42,834 nucleotides of DNA from Acidobacteria subdivision 2 bacterium RH1 MAG20 (GTDB lineage: Bacteria; Acidobacteriota; Terriglobia; Terriglobales; Acidobacteriaceae): NCBI GenBank assembly GCA_002197545.1, contig NFUO01000714.1, forward strand, positions 1-42,834, written 5' to 3'. Of this stretch, positions 1 to 7,953 are shown in pieces. The notes beneath the pieces are model-generated. The model saw only the letters and a program-made list of their open reading frames with translations. It had not been told where the DNA came from and did not search any database. How positions within the stretch are numbered: position 1 is the stretch's first letter; every line of letters starts with the position of its first letter. Position numbers and translations under genes: made by a program.

Positions 1-1013
1 ACGAGCGCCGCCAGACTCAGCCATATGTTCTTCGAAAGCCCAAATACGATTGTGGCCGCGCCGAATATCCCAACGCATACGAGCATCAACCATCCAGCCC
101 GGCGCTTGATCGGCCTTATGACCATGACAAGCGAAACCACCAGAGCTCCTAACGAAGGCATGGCGCGGAGCAGTCCAAGTCCGCGAGGCCCGGCATGAAG
201 AAGGTCCGTGGCAAAGATTGGCAGCAACGCCACGGCCCCGCCCAGCAGTACGGCAAACAGGTCCAGCGAGATGGACCCCAGCAGCAGCTTGGTCTGCCAG
301 ACATACTGAAGGCCGGCCAGCACCGTCTTTGAGCTGAACTCCTTCTTCGGTGACCCATCCATCTTCGTTCGAATCATCCCTACTAGAATCAGAAAGCCGA
401 CCAGCATGACCAGCGTGAAGGCATAAACGATGGCCGCGCCATTCCAACGCGTCAGCACTCCGGTGAGTTGCAGCGTAAACAGCAACCCACCCACCGCTGG
501 GCCAGCCATGTTCGCAATTTGATAGATTGTGGCTCCCCACGTTACTGCGTTAACAAAATGGTCCTTTGGCACCAGGCTGGGCAGCATCGCGCTTGCGGCT
601 GGCCCGCTGAATGCCCGGCCCATGCCAATTCCCAGCAGCACCGCATAAATCGGCCAGACCTGGCCATGAGAGATATGAGTTTTGGTCAGCGACAGCCAGA
701 GCAGCACGACCGTACAAATTGCCTGTAAGCCATAACAGGCCAGAATGATCTTTCGCCGGTCGAATCTGTCTGCGACATGACCTGCCGCCAGCATTAAAAA
801 CAGCCCCGGCAGAAAGAGCGCCAATCCTGTAAAACCAAGATCGAGCGCCGAGTGCGTGATCGCATAGACCTGCCACGCTACCGCAACCGACTGGGCTTCA
901 GCCCCCAGAATGACCATCAGGCGCGCCGCCTGATAAAGCCGAAAATCCCGCGACCGGAATGCGCTTCCCGCTGTCGCTTCCGTTACTGCCGCCGTACTGC
1001 CACCCTCGGACAT
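1..1013 (-). CDS. MFS transporter, EntS/MFS_3-like exporter (3' end cut by window edge)
   Basis: The minus strand reads open from an ATG at 1013 to the window edge, giving about 337 residues of a major facilitator protein. The start MSEGGSTAAVTEAT leads into FRSRDFRLYQAARL and then regularly spaced hydrophobic helices. The loop after the second helix carries GHVADRFDRRK, the MFS motif A (GxxxDRxxRR) between helices 2 and 3. The overall pattern matches the MFS_3 group, which exports siderophores or small hydrophobic molecules from the inner membrane; the substrate cannot be told. About 60-90 C-terminal residues should lie outside the window. No clear Shine-Dalgarno sequence precedes the ATG, and an in-frame GTG 15 bases upstream is an alternative start. 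Confidence 0.85.
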   Translation of the reverse strand, partial: MSEGGSTAAVTEATAGSAFRSRDFRLYQAARLMVILGAEAQSVAVAWQVYAITHSALDLGFTGLALFLPGLFLMLAAGHVADRFDRRKIILACYGLQAICTVVLLWLSLTKTHISHGQVWPIYAVLLGIGMGRAFSGPAASAMLPSLVPKDHFVNAVTWGATIYQIANMAGPAVGGLLFTLQLTGVLTRWNGAAIVYAFTLVMLVGFLILVGMIRTKMDGSPKKEFSSKTVLAGLQYVWQTKLLLGSISLDLFAVLLGGAVALLPIFATDLLHAGPRGLGLLRAMPSLGALVVSLVMVIRPIKRRAGWLMLVCVGIFGAATIVFGLSKNIWLSLAAL

Positions 1014-1123
1014 ACTGTATGCTTTCACATTTACATGCTGAAAAGGAGGGGTGTCGCTGGTTTGTTAGAAGCTGTCCGAAAACTATGGAAAGCCCAAGCT
1101 GCCTGTGTTTGCACAAATGCACC

Positions 1124-1178
1124 TCATCTCGACCGGGCCCTGAGCGAACGTAGCGAGTCGAAGGGGCAGTGGGGATGC
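1124..1178 (+). repeat. Repeat family A, partial copy (TCATCTCGACC end)
   Basis: The copy begins TCATCTCGACCGG, continues with CTGAGCGAACGTAGCGAGTC, and ends in GCAGTGGGGATGCC. The TCATCTCGACCG start is shared with copies at 8626 and, inverted, at 21200. The CTGAGCGAA core is shared with the copy near 1381. It is non-coding and fits a mosaic of exchangeable modules. Confidence 0.6.
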
Positions 1179-1201
1179 CGAAAAATTCCAGTTTTGTTAA
1201 G

Positions 1202-1221
1202 GGCACGGCTTCAGCCGTGCC
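1202..1221. repeat. GGCACGGC/GCCGTGCC hairpin, REP-like
   Basis: GGCACGGC pairs with GCCGTGCC around a four-base TTCA loop. A nearly identical stem (GGCACGGC, TCA loop) follows rplT at 31136-31162. Such hairpins are typical of REP-like elements. The flank TTTGCAATGCGGTTTTAGCC up to about 1300 probably belongs to the same unit. Confidence 0.6.
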
Positions 1222-1340
1222 ATAAGTGCACTCATTTGCAATGCGGTTTTAGCCGCTGAGGTACGTTTTCTGCGTGGCGACACTTTTTCAGCACCCTCTG
1301 AAGGCCCGATCTATTCTCTCGGAATATGTGGATACCGCCT

Positions 1341-1480
1341 AGTGTCCCGTCTCTGAAATTCTTATCAAAATTGACTGTCATCCTGAGCGAAGATTGGCGC
1401 GTATTTTGCGCCAATCGTAGTCGAAGGACCTGCGGTTCGGGTTCTCAAATTTATGCAATGAACTTCTGGGACACCACACT
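1341..1480. repeat. MITE-like element with inverted ends and a nested hairpin
   Basis: The ends are AGTGTCCC at 1341 and GGGACACcACACT at 1468-1480, imperfect inverted repeats. The similarity continues inwards as CTGAAATTC on one side and the complement of GAACTTCT on the other. Inside lies TGTCATCCTGAGCGAA, interrupted by a perfect 9-bp stem (GATTGGCGC at 1392-1400, GCGCCAATC at 1408-1416, loop gtatttt), and then GTAGTCGAAGGACCTGC. It encodes no protein. Mobility by a transposase supplied elsewhere is an inference from the structure. Confidence 0.5.
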
Positions 1481-1497
1481 AGCCCGTTCACGCTGGA

Positions 1498-3003
1498 CTA
1501 CCGCCCCAGGTAGACCTTGTACTGGGTCTCGACCACGCCCGTATTCCGCGCCAGAGTCAGCTTCGACTGGTTGTATTGATAGAGCGTCTGCACCAGTTTC
1601 GTTTGTGCGTCTGCCAGCGTGGCCTGGGCTTGCACCACCGGAAGATTGTCCGAGACCCCAGCCTGGAAACGGTCCGTGGCCTGTTGCAGCTCCTCTGTCG
1701 CCAGATCGACATTGCTTCGCGCCACCTTCACCAGTTGGTCCGACGACTGTACATCGAGCATCGCCGAGCGGATCTGCTGCTCGATCGTTACCCGCAGCGA
1801 CGTAATCTGCTGCTGAAGAGCGCCCACCTGCGCATTCGCGACCTCGCGTTCGCCGCGAAGCTGGGCTTCCTGAAAGATGGGGAACTTCAAACTGCCCTGG
1901 GCCGAAAAAACGCCGTGGTACAGCCCATGCGTCTCGCCCAGAACGCCATAATGTCCGTCGAATGACAGCGTAGGCAGCCGCTCATACTTCACGGCCTTCT
2001 CGGACCGCTCGGCCACTTCCAGTTGTGCCTGCAGGCTGAGCAGGTCTTTCCGCCGCGCATAGGCCAATGCCTTTGCCTTGTCGAGTGGAAGCTCGGCAAA
2101 CTCCGAATAAGGGGTCTTGTCGGTAAGCGTCAACTCCTGTTCCGCCGGCAGCCCGATCAGGCGGTTCAACGCGATCTTGTCCTTCGCAAACGTATTTTCA
2201 GAGTTGATGACCGTCTGCTGCTGCGTCTGCAACTGCACCCGCGCCCGCAGCACGTCGAGGTTCGTTCCTACCCCCGCGTCGTGCGAAGCGACGGCCTGCT
2301 GCAGCACAACCGCATCGGCCTTTTCCAGCGCCTGCGCATTCTCAATCTGAGAAGCGTCCGCCAATGCCAGCAGGTACTGCGTCCCTACATTCAACACCAC
2401 AGTGCCTTCGGTATTAAGCGTGGTCATCGACGCGACAGTGTCTGCCTTCTGTGCTGCGCGGTAGAGATAATAGGCCGGGACGTTGAAGAGTTGCTGGTTC
2501 AGGTTCAACTGTGCCGCCGTCGTATCCACCTTCACAATCGTCGAAAAACCACCCGGCGCGATGCCGAACTCCGCCAGCAGTGGACCAAGCGACTGCGGTT
2601 TGAAGCCCAATGCAGCCAGGTTGATCATCTGTGTCCGGGTATAAGCCTCTGCGCTCAAAGAGGGCAGAAGATTGTTCGCCACCGTCAAAACCTGGCCATG
2701 CACCATCCGCTGGTTTTGCCGCGACAGCTTCATCTGCAGATTCTGCTGAAATCCGCGCGCGATGGCGTCATCCAGGCTCAGCGGCAGCGCGCCCGGCGTA
2801 GCCCGGTCGATCGTTACCCCACCGGGAAGTTTCGCAGCCAGAATATGAGGAGCAGGGGCTGAAGGCAGTTCCGCCGCACGGTCCTGCGCGCGCGCGCCAA
2901 CGCTCAGCGCACAGCAGACCGTCAACAGCGGCCAAATCCTTGCTTTGGTCGAAAAATTACGCAGAAAGCCTCTCACGTTCACTCTGTTTAGATTACCCGC
3001 CAC
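1498..3003 (-). CDS. TolC-family outer membrane efflux protein
   Basis: A 501-residue protein with an N-terminal signal (basic RNFSTKAR, hydrophobic WPLLTVCCALSVGA, probable cleavage after ARAQ) and two outer-membrane-efflux (OEP) repeats of long amphipathic helices rich in A, Q and L. Length and pattern fit TolC/OprM-type channels, trimeric outer-membrane exits for type I secretion or RND/ABC efflux. No pump or membrane-fusion gene is adjacent, so the partner is unknown; the MFS exporter downstream on the same strand is a possible but unproven one. The frame opens with GTG at 3003, with two more GTG codons at residues 8 and 10, so the exact start is uncertain. It is divergent from the DsbA-like gene across an 82-bp spacer. 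Confidence 0.88.
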   Translation of the reverse strand: MAGNLNRVNVRGFLRNFSTKARIWPLLTVCCALSVGARAQDRAAELPSAPAPHILAAKLPGGVTIDRATPGALPLSLDDAIARGFQQNLQMKLSRQNQRMVHGQVLTVANNLLPSLSAEAYTRTQMINLAALGFKPQSLGPLLAEFGIAPGGFSTIVKVDTTAAQLNLNQQLFNVPAYYLYRAAQKADTVASMTTLNTEGTVVLNVGTQYLLALADASQIENAQALEKADAVVLQQAVASHDAGVGTNLDVLRARVQLQTQQQTVINSENTFAKDKIALNRLIGLPAEQELTLTDKTPYSEFAELPLDKAKALAYARRKDLLSLQAQLEVAERSEKAVKYERLPTLSFDGHYGVLGETHGLYHGVFSAQGSLKFPIFQEAQLRGEREVANAQVGALQQQITSLRVTIEQQIRSAMLDVQSSDQLVKVARSNVDLATEELQQATDRFQAGVSDNLPVVQAQATLADAQTKLVQTLYQYNQSKLTLARNTGVVETQYKVYLGR

Positions 3004-3085
3004 ACCTTATGGTTGCGAAATCTGGCCCTGAAAATAACCCGCAACAGCGATATCTCTCATCGGCTAAAATACTTAACACAATCCT

Positions 3086-3766
3086 ATGCGTCTTACATCA
3101 ATGAATCGCATCGCGCTCTACGCTGCCAGCCTGTTCCTCGCCCTTCCTCTGTGCGCCCCGGCCTTCGCGCAATATTCCGTCCCGCCGAATACAGCAAATA
3201 CCTTCAAGGACACCTCCATGCTGAAGCCCCCCGCGGGAGCGCGTGTCGCCATCATCGAGTTTGAAGATCTTGAGTGCCCCGCCTGCTCCCACGCGTTCCC
3301 CATCGTCCACCAGGCCGTCGAGCACTACAAGATTCCGCTGCTCCGCCACGACTTTCCCCTCAAGATGCATATCTGGAGCCTCGACGCGGCCATCACCGCC
3401 CGTTATATGCAGGACAAGATCTCTCCTCAGGCTGCCGAGCAATACCGTGGCGCCGTCTTCGCCAACCAGAACGCCATCGCCTCCAAGGAAGATCTGCAAA
3501 GCTTCACCCGCCACTACTTCCAGACGCATGGACAGCAGATGCCCTTCGTCGTCGACCCGACCGGCCAGTTCGCCCGCGAGGTCCACGCAGACTATGAGTT
3601 TGGCGAGCGCGTAGGACTGAGCCAGACTCCCACCATCTTTGTCGTTACCCCCAAGAGCTGGACCCAGGTGACCGACGTCGATCAGCTCTATCAGACCATC
3701 GACACGGCCCTGGCCCAGACGCCTGCTCCCGCGGCGACGCACACTCGTCACACCTCGAAACGGTAG
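3086..3766 (+). CDS. Periplasmic DsbA/DsbG-like thioredoxin-fold protein
   Basis: A 226-residue secreted protein: the signal peptide spans residues 1-29 (ending CAPAFAQ), and a thioredoxin fold begins around residue 50 with the active-site motif CPAC at residues 64-67 in the context FEDLECPACSHAF. A cis-proline loop QTPT appears late in the fold. This matches the Thioredoxin_4/DsbA group that oxidises or isomerises disulfides in exported proteins, or delivers electrons to other periplasmic enzymes. A helical insertion between CPAC and the cis-Pro is as expected. A second ATG at 3101 would give a shorter signal peptide; neither start has a strong ribosome-binding site. It converges on the radical SAM gene, whose stop is 6 bp away. 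Confidence 0.85.
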   Translation: MRLTSMNRIALYAASLFLALPLCAPAFAQYSVPPNTANTFKDTSMLKPPAGARVAIIEFEDLECPACSHAFPIVHQAVEHYKIPLLRHDFPLKMHIWSLDAAITARYMQDKISPQAAEQYRGAVFANQNAIASKEDLQSFTRHYFQTHGQQMPFVVDPTGQFAREVHADYEFGERVGLSQTPTIFVVTPKSWTQVTDVDQLYQTIDTALAQTPAPAATHTRHTSKR

Positions 3767-3772
3767 CGAGAG

Positions 3773-4831
3773 CTACCGTATCTGGACCAACTCCGCCCCG
3801 GCCTCATGCCCCGCTCCGCCCGGCGTAATCGTCGTCCTCTGCGGAGCGCGCCAGTGGTCGATATAGCTCACTTGATGCACGCAACTGATCGTGCAGTTGG
3901 GAGCGCAGCTCTTCTCCGTCAGAAACTCCCGCTTCACATCGGCGGTCTTGTACTCCGCCAGCGGGACCCCGGGATGTCCGCGTTGCTGGCTGCAATAGTG
4001 CACCAGCCCAAACTCGCAGATGTACAGATAGCGCGCCCCCGCCCGGCAGCGCCAGTCGTTCGTCTTGCCATTGGCAATCGCTTCCTGAAAGTGGTTGAAG
4101 CGCGAGTAGCTGCGCCGTGTCAGCTTGCGGACCTTGTCCCATACGGTGCGCTCCGCCTCGCCCAGCGGCTTCAACTGTCCGCTGCCGTCATGGATGATCC
4201 CGATGGTGGAACTAAACCCAAGCCCCAGCGCCCGCTCACTCACCGTCAGCGCATCGTTCGGATTGGCAATCCCGCCGCCAACCACGGAGTTGATGTTGAC
4301 GTGAAAATCCGCGTGCTCGGCCAGCATCTGCAGCTTCTTGTCCAGCACCTTCAGGCTCTTTTTGGAGACCGCGTCCGGCATCACATTGTCGATGGAGATC
4401 TGCATATGGTCGAGCCCGGCCTTGTTCAGCCGCTCGATCCTCTCCGGCATCAGCAGATAGCCGTTGGTGATCATCCCGGCAATCGCGCCCGTCTTGCGAA
4501 TCCGCGCAATGATCTGGTCCAGCTCAGGATGCAGCAGCGGTTCGCCGCCCGAGATTGTGATGACGGAGGTCCCCAGCCGTCCCAGGTGATCGATGCGTCG
4601 AAGCATCTCCTCCACCGGTACCGGGTCCGAGACATCGTCGAACTCATTGCAGTACGTGCATGCGAGATTGCACCGCCGCATCGGCACGATATGCGCCATA
4701 TACGGGTGCCCGGTCGAAGCCAGCGCCGAACCGATCGATCCCAGCTCGCGCACCTTGCGCGTCACAGCCTTCCAGCGTCGCTTCGCAGTCATAGGCCGGC
4801 GGCCAGTTCCAGTTGTAGAGACAGGTTCCAT
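3773..4831 (-). CDS. Radical SAM enzyme with C-terminal cysteine-rich segment
   Basis: The cluster motif CxxxCxxC appears as CNLACTYC, near residue 55-61 from the chosen start, followed by the SAM-binding GGEP about 35 residues later. The C-terminal third holds further cysteines (WRCRAGARYLYICEF, HYCSQQRG, KSCAPNCTISC), suggesting an auxiliary iron-sulfur site of SPASM or twitch type. The family does radical chemistry from 5'-deoxyadenosyl; the substrate is unknown here. The longer frame opens with TTG at 4840; the ATG at 4831 (MEPVSTTG) is preferred, and MTAKRRW at 4792 is another option. No carrier-peptide or partner gene is adjacent, so a RiPP role is not supported. A palindromic repeat lies just upstream. 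Confidence 0.85.
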   Translation of the reverse strand: MEPVSTTGTGRRPMTAKRRWKAVTRKVRELGSIGSALASTGHPYMAHIVPMRRCNLACTYCNEFDDVSDPVPVEEMLRRIDHLGRLGTSVITISGGEPLLHPELDQIIARIRKTGAIAGMITNGYLLMPERIERLNKAGLDHMQISIDNVMPDAVSKKSLKVLDKKLQMLAEHADFHVNINSVVGGGIANPNDALTVSERALGLGFSSTIGIIHDGSGQLKPLGEAERTVWDKVRKLTRRSYSRFNHFQEAIANGKTNDWRCRAGARYLYICEFGLVHYCSQQRGHPGVPLAEYKTADVKREFLTEKSCAPNCTISCVHQVSYIDHWRAPQRTTITPGGAGHEAGAELVQIR

Positions 4832-4861
4832 TATCTTCAAGTATATAGAAGCCCGGAAAAC

Positions 4862-4895
4862 GGGTGCCCCATCTCCGGACCTTCGGACATGGGAT
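4862..4895 (+). repeat. Repeat family B hairpin (GGGTGCCCCAT...)
   Basis: GGGTGCCCCATCTCCGGACC is followed by TTCGGACATGGGAT, forming a near-perfect stem (CCCATcTCCG with CGGAcATGGG, one mismatch). The same design with a perfect stem occurs at 16038-16070, and the GGGTGCCCCATC start recurs at 7835. It lies between the radical SAM start and the PDZ gene stop and may terminate the PDZ operon, but it lacks a T tract. Confidence 0.6.
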
Positions 4896-4942
4896 CTCTC
4901 GGCTATAGAGGCTGTGCCTTTTCAATCACCTGGAGAGCAAGG

Positions 4943-5908
4943 CTACAGCTCCGCCACCAAACCATGCTTTATATTGGCAAGAGGCCACACCACGCTCGAC
5001 CGCTTCTTGCTGTCCGGAGTCATGGTCATCGTCTGCTCATGCCTGTCCCGCAGCACCACCAGGGTGATCGGCTTGCCGCGGTTCTGATGGACTGTCTTTG
5101 TCCATTCATTTCCGCTGGTCACCGCAACCTGGTCCACCCGAATGACCACATCGCCCGCGCGCAATCCTGCATCGGCTGCCGGGCTGTTGACCTCGACGCT
5201 CCGTACCAGCAACCCTGCATTTCCTTCAACGCCAAAAAATTGTGCCAGTTGCGGCCCCATCACCTCGAGCTGCGCTCCTGTAAACGACGCGCTTAAAACC
5301 GTTGTTGTGGCCAGAAAATCGCGGTGCGCCTTTGGCCCGATGTCTCCTGACGGGCTGGCATGCAAAAAACTATTTCCGACATGAGGAGCAGGCGCATGAT
5401 CGAGCCCTGGATCGGGCACGACAAGATGCTGCTCCCACGCCCGCCGTTCGACCTCCTCGCGGTTTGCAAGCTGTGTCGTCAATGTCTGCTGTTGCCCATC
5501 CCTGTTGATCACCAGAGTCACGGGCCGCCCTGCAGGGGTCTCCCGCAGTATCCGCCGCAGTTGCTCCTGGCCCTCGATCTGCTGCCCATTCATCTCGAGA
5601 ATTACATCATGCTGGCAAAGGCCCAGCTTCCCCGCCGGTCCATCATGGTCCACATGGATGACCTCCGCTCCCCGAGTGTCCTTCAACTTCAGGGCCGCCA
5701 TCTGCTCCTCGGTCACATCGCGTATGTCCACCCCAAGATATCCCTGCGACGACTTTTTAGCAGGCGTACCTGCCTTGGCCGCGGCATGAATTCCAGCAGT
5801 GATTGGCGCTGCAACGGCAAACTCCGAAAAGCAGATTGCAGCGATGGCCACAGGCAGAACCAGCGTCAAGGCCCCCAGTCGTACACGGTGCTTCATCGCC
5901 ATAGTCAT
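4943..5908 (-). CDS. Exported protein with two PDZ domains, last gene of ECF-sigma operon
   Basis: A 321-residue protein with an N-terminal signal or anchor (about residues 10-34) and two PDZ domains. The first starts at GYLGVDIRDV (about 57-148) and resembles HtrA/DegP PDZ domains; the second (about 208-300) carries GLRAGDVVIRVDQVAV. There is no trypsin-like protease domain, so it is not a DegP protease; it more likely binds C-termini of misfolded envelope proteins or scaffolds another enzyme. It follows the anti-sigma gene by only 3 bp on the same strand, so the two are surely co-transcribed. Inference: it senses envelope stress or modulates proteolysis of the anti-sigma factor. The start ATG at 5908 follows the preceding stop directly; MKHR at codon 5 is an alternative. 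Confidence 0.82.
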   Translation of the reverse strand: MTMAMKHRVRLGALTLVLPVAIAAICFSEFAVAAPITAGIHAAAKAGTPAKKSSQGYLGVDIRDVTEEQMAALKLKDTRGAEVIHVDHDGPAGKLGLCQHDVILEMNGQQIEGQEQLRRILRETPAGRPVTLVINRDGQQQTLTTQLANREEVERRAWEQHLVVPDPGLDHAPAPHVGNSFLHASPSGDIGPKAHRDFLATTTVLSASFTGAQLEVMGPQLAQFFGVEGNAGLLVRSVEVNSPAADAGLRAGDVVIRVDQVAVTSGNEWTKTVHQNRGKPITLVVLRDRHEQTMTMTPDSKKRSSVVWPLANIKHGLVAEL

Positions 5909-5911
5909 CGC

Positions 5912-6874
5912 CTACTGAATATCCGGAGCGCCCTGCAAGGCTTGGAACGACGCTGTCCGAATGTAGGGGTTCTCGTCCTGCGTCGAAACCGTCCGCAGCA
6001 CCTCGCGCACGCTCGAGTCAGCCTGTACCGGCTCCAGCAAGTCAATCGCCGTCGTTCGCACCTGGGCATTTTCGTCATGCATCAGGGCCTCCAACACCGC
6101 ATCGCGCACCCGCTGGTCCTGTCCGACATAATGCTGCAAACCTTCGAGAGCTTTGAGTCGTACCCCGGCATTCTTGTCGTAACGCAGGGACACCAGCAAC
6201 GCGCTCCGAATCCCCTGGCCATCCGTTCCGTTCACGCACTCATGGCCCTCTTTGCACTCGTTCGCCAGCAGGGCAACCGAGTCCGCGCGAACTCCATTCG
6301 TCGCTGCCGCCTTTGTTCCCATCAGCAACAACTGGCGAATCTCCGGCGAGTCCAGCGAGCCTTCGATCGTCTCCGGAATGACCTTGTTGTACTTCACCTG
6401 CACCAGCTCCGAGTTCGGCGTCTGCACGATTCCCGTCACGTTCGCGATCGTTCCCTGCGTCGGATTGCTCAGCGTCACCGTGCCCTTGGGCTTCGGCGCA
6501 TGGCCTACTTCATAGCGATAGGTAAAGTTTCCCGCCAGAAATCCAACTCCCAGCAACAGCGTGGCCAGCGCCGGAGCGCTCTGCACATGCCCCATCCACC
6601 CGAAAAATCCGCTGCGCAACCGGGTTACGAGCCCGTGCGGCGGAATCGTATCCAGCGCCTCATCCAACCGGACTCTTGCTTGTGCCACCAGGTTCGGCGA
6701 CGGCTCCATCACTGGGAGCAGCGCCAGCCGCCCGTCCAGCTCCTGCATCGCATCCAGTTCCGCACGGCAGGCATCGCAGCCGTCCAGGTGCTGCTCCAGA
6801 GCGATTGCATTCTCATCCGGCAGCTCTCCGTAATGTGCCAGAATGATGTTCTCTTTTGCCATTTCGCACTTCAT
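5912..6874 (-). CDS. Membrane anti-sigma factor with zinc finger and HEAT repeats
   Basis: A 320-residue protein. The N-terminus carries a zf-HC2/ZAS zinc motif: HLDGCDAC gives H29, C33 and C36 (Hx3CxxC), with C3 or H14 as a further ligand. A single membrane helix lies around residues 99-117 (PALATLLLGVGFLAG). The C-terminal part (about 225-315) consists of alpha-helical HEAT-like repeats, such as DENAQVRTTAIDLL and ENPYIRTASFQAL. ZAS domains bind and hold ECF sigma factors at the membrane. The gene lies directly downstream of an ECF sigma gene, and the PDZ gene follows after 3 bp. The HEAT-repeat sensor, presumably periplasmic, is an unusual partner for a ZAS domain. The 85-bp gap to the sigma gene is AT-rich and could hold a secondary promoter. 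Confidence 0.88.
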   Translation of the reverse strand: MKCEMAKENIILAHYGELPDENAIALEQHLDGCDACRAELDAMQELDGRLALLPVMEPSPNLVAQARVRLDEALDTIPPHGLVTRLRSGFFGWMGHVQSAPALATLLLGVGFLAGNFTYRYEVGHAPKPKGTVTLSNPTQGTIANVTGIVQTPNSELVQVKYNKVIPETIEGSLDSPEIRQLLLMGTKAAATNGVRADSVALLANECKEGHECVNGTDGQGIRSALLVSLRYDKNAGVRLKALEGLQHYVGQDQRVRDAVLEALMHDENAQVRTTAIDLLEPVQADSSVREVLRTVSTQDENPYIRTASFQALQGAPDIQ

Positions 6875-6959
6875 CGCCTTACCTCAACTAGCCTCAAAAA
6901 TTTTCATTACTCACGGGTCTATAAAAAATTGCCCGTCGTTATTTATTCCTGTTACCGCC

Positions 6960-7715
6960 TTACCGAACACCAGCAAGATTTGCCCGCAGCTTCCGGGTAG
7001 CCCGAAACAGAGTGTTCTTCGCGGTCTCCTCTGTCGTGCTCAACATCTCGCCAATCGTCCGCAGCTTCAGTCCCTGGTAGTGCTTCAGCTCGAATACCGT
7101 TCGTTCCCGAGGGGTCAACTTATCAAGGGCTTCGTTGATCCGCTCGCCCATCACCTTCCGGTCAAGCTCACGTCCCGGGTTCGCCATCGACCGGTCATCC
7201 GTGACGTTCGCCATCAGGTCCATCTCGCCGCCGCTCGAATCGAGCACTGTTGCCGGATCTTCCCGGCGGCTCTTTCGCCTGCGCAACTGGTCTAGGCAAA
7301 GGTTCGTCACAATCCGGTAAAGCCAGGTGTAAAACGAGCACTCGAACCGGAAGTTCCCCAGGTGGCGATACGCCTTGATGAAGGCCTCCTGGTGGACATC
7401 CTGCGCATCCTGCTCGTTGCCAAGCATGTGCAGCGCCAGCCGCAGCACGGACTGGTCGTAACGCCGAACCAGCGCGTCGAAGGCGGTCCGCTGCCCTCGC
7501 TGGGCCTCGCGGATCAACTCGTCGTCTTCGATACGCTGCTGCGCCCGCGCCTCGATCTGCGCCTGCGTCAGCTTGCCGCCATTTCTGGCGCCGGATTGTG
7601 TGGCCGCTTTTGCCATCCCTGGCATTGATTCTACCGCTGCGGCATCACGCAATCCCAAAGCGAACGGACTACGCCGTCGCCCCATAGGGTTTATTTCAAT
7701 CGCTTCAACGCTCAT
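6960..7715 (-). CDS. ECF RNA polymerase sigma factor (RpoE-like)
   Basis: A 251-residue sigma-70 family protein. Region 2 spans DAFVRRYDQSVLRLALHML through the conserved QDVHQEAFIKAYRHL and SFYTWLYRIVTNLCLDQLRRR. Region 4 is LTPRERTVFELKHYQGLKLR with the helix-turn-helix TIGEMLSTTEETAKNTLFRA. An N-terminal extension of about 75 residues, low in complexity, is longer than in typical ECF factors. ATG at 7715 is supported by GGAG eight bases upstream; MPGMAK at codon 33 is an alternative. The gene heads an operon with its anti-sigma factor and a double-PDZ protein. A 16-bp perfect palindrome overlaps the ribosome-binding site. Confidence 0.92.
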   Translation of the reverse strand: MSVEAIEINPMGRRRSPFALGLRDAAAVESMPGMAKAATQSGARNGGKLTQAQIEARAQQRIEDDELIREAQRGQRTAFDALVRRYDQSVLRLALHMLGNEQDAQDVHQEAFIKAYRHLGNFRFECSFYTWLYRIVTNLCLDQLRRRKSRREDPATVLDSSGGEMDLMANVTDDRSMANPGRELDRKVMGERINEALDKLTPRERTVFELKHYQGLKLRTIGEMLSTTEETAKNTLFRATRKLRANLAGVR

Positions 7716-7719
7716 CTGT

Positions 7720-7735
7720 CTGACTCCGGAGTCAG
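7720..7735 (-). promoter_or_regulatory. 16-bp palindrome covering the sigma-gene ribosome-binding site
   Basis: CTGACTCCGGAGTCAG is a perfect inverted repeat. Read on the minus strand its second half contains the GGAG that lies eight bases before the ATG at 7715. As RNA it could fold into a six-pair stem with a CCGG loop, partly sequestering the Shine-Dalgarno; as DNA it could be a repressor site. Either role is inference. Confidence 0.5.
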
Positions 7736-7815
7736 GAAATCGAGTTCACTCCAATAGACCCGCCCCAAACCCAAAGGTAAGCAGAGGCGTTGCTTTTGTT
7801 GTTGTTTGTTTACAT

Positions 7816-7894
7816 TGTCATTCTGAGCGGAGCCGGGTGCCCCATCTTCGGCGCAGCTTTATCGCGCCTAAGGGGGGCATTCGCGCAGCGAACC
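7816..7894 (+). repeat. Composite repeat: TGTCATTCTGAGCGGA joined to family B unit
   Basis: TGTCATTCTGAGCGGA, the start of the same family as the copies at 1376 and inside valS, runs directly into GGGTGCCCCATC at 7835 (family B). A hairpin GGCGC-agctttatc-GCGCC (7850-7868) follows, then GGGGGGCATTCGCGCAGCG. The 16-base core GCGCAGCTTTATCGCG also occurs, inverted, inside the family A copy at 21138-21200, which shows modular exchange. It lies in the 238-bp spacer between the sigma and RNase H genes, which are divergent. Confidence 0.55.
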
Positions 7895-7953
7895 GCTCCT
7901 GCCATCTCCCCCGTCAGTTAACTGTCAGCGATACGTCAGCTAAACTGACCATC

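Larger units (their letters stand above)
1014..1497. other. Intergenic spacer filled with small palindromic repeats
   Basis: This 484-bp stretch lies upstream of the MFS gene and downstream of the TolC-like gene (both on the minus strand). No convincing protein is encoded. It holds at least three repeat units, annotated separately: a piece starting TCATCTCGACCGG at 1124, a GGCACGGC hairpin at 1202 and a terminal-inverted-repeat element at 1341-1480. The hairpins may end transcription of the TolC-like gene, though none has a good T tract on that strand. Confidence 0.6.

Noticed and set aside
5360..7000. Long plus-strand frame (546 codons) opposite the PDZ and anti-sigma genes
   Set aside because: It is antisense to two clear genes and rich in R, H, L and Q, with no domain; high GC keeps such frames open.
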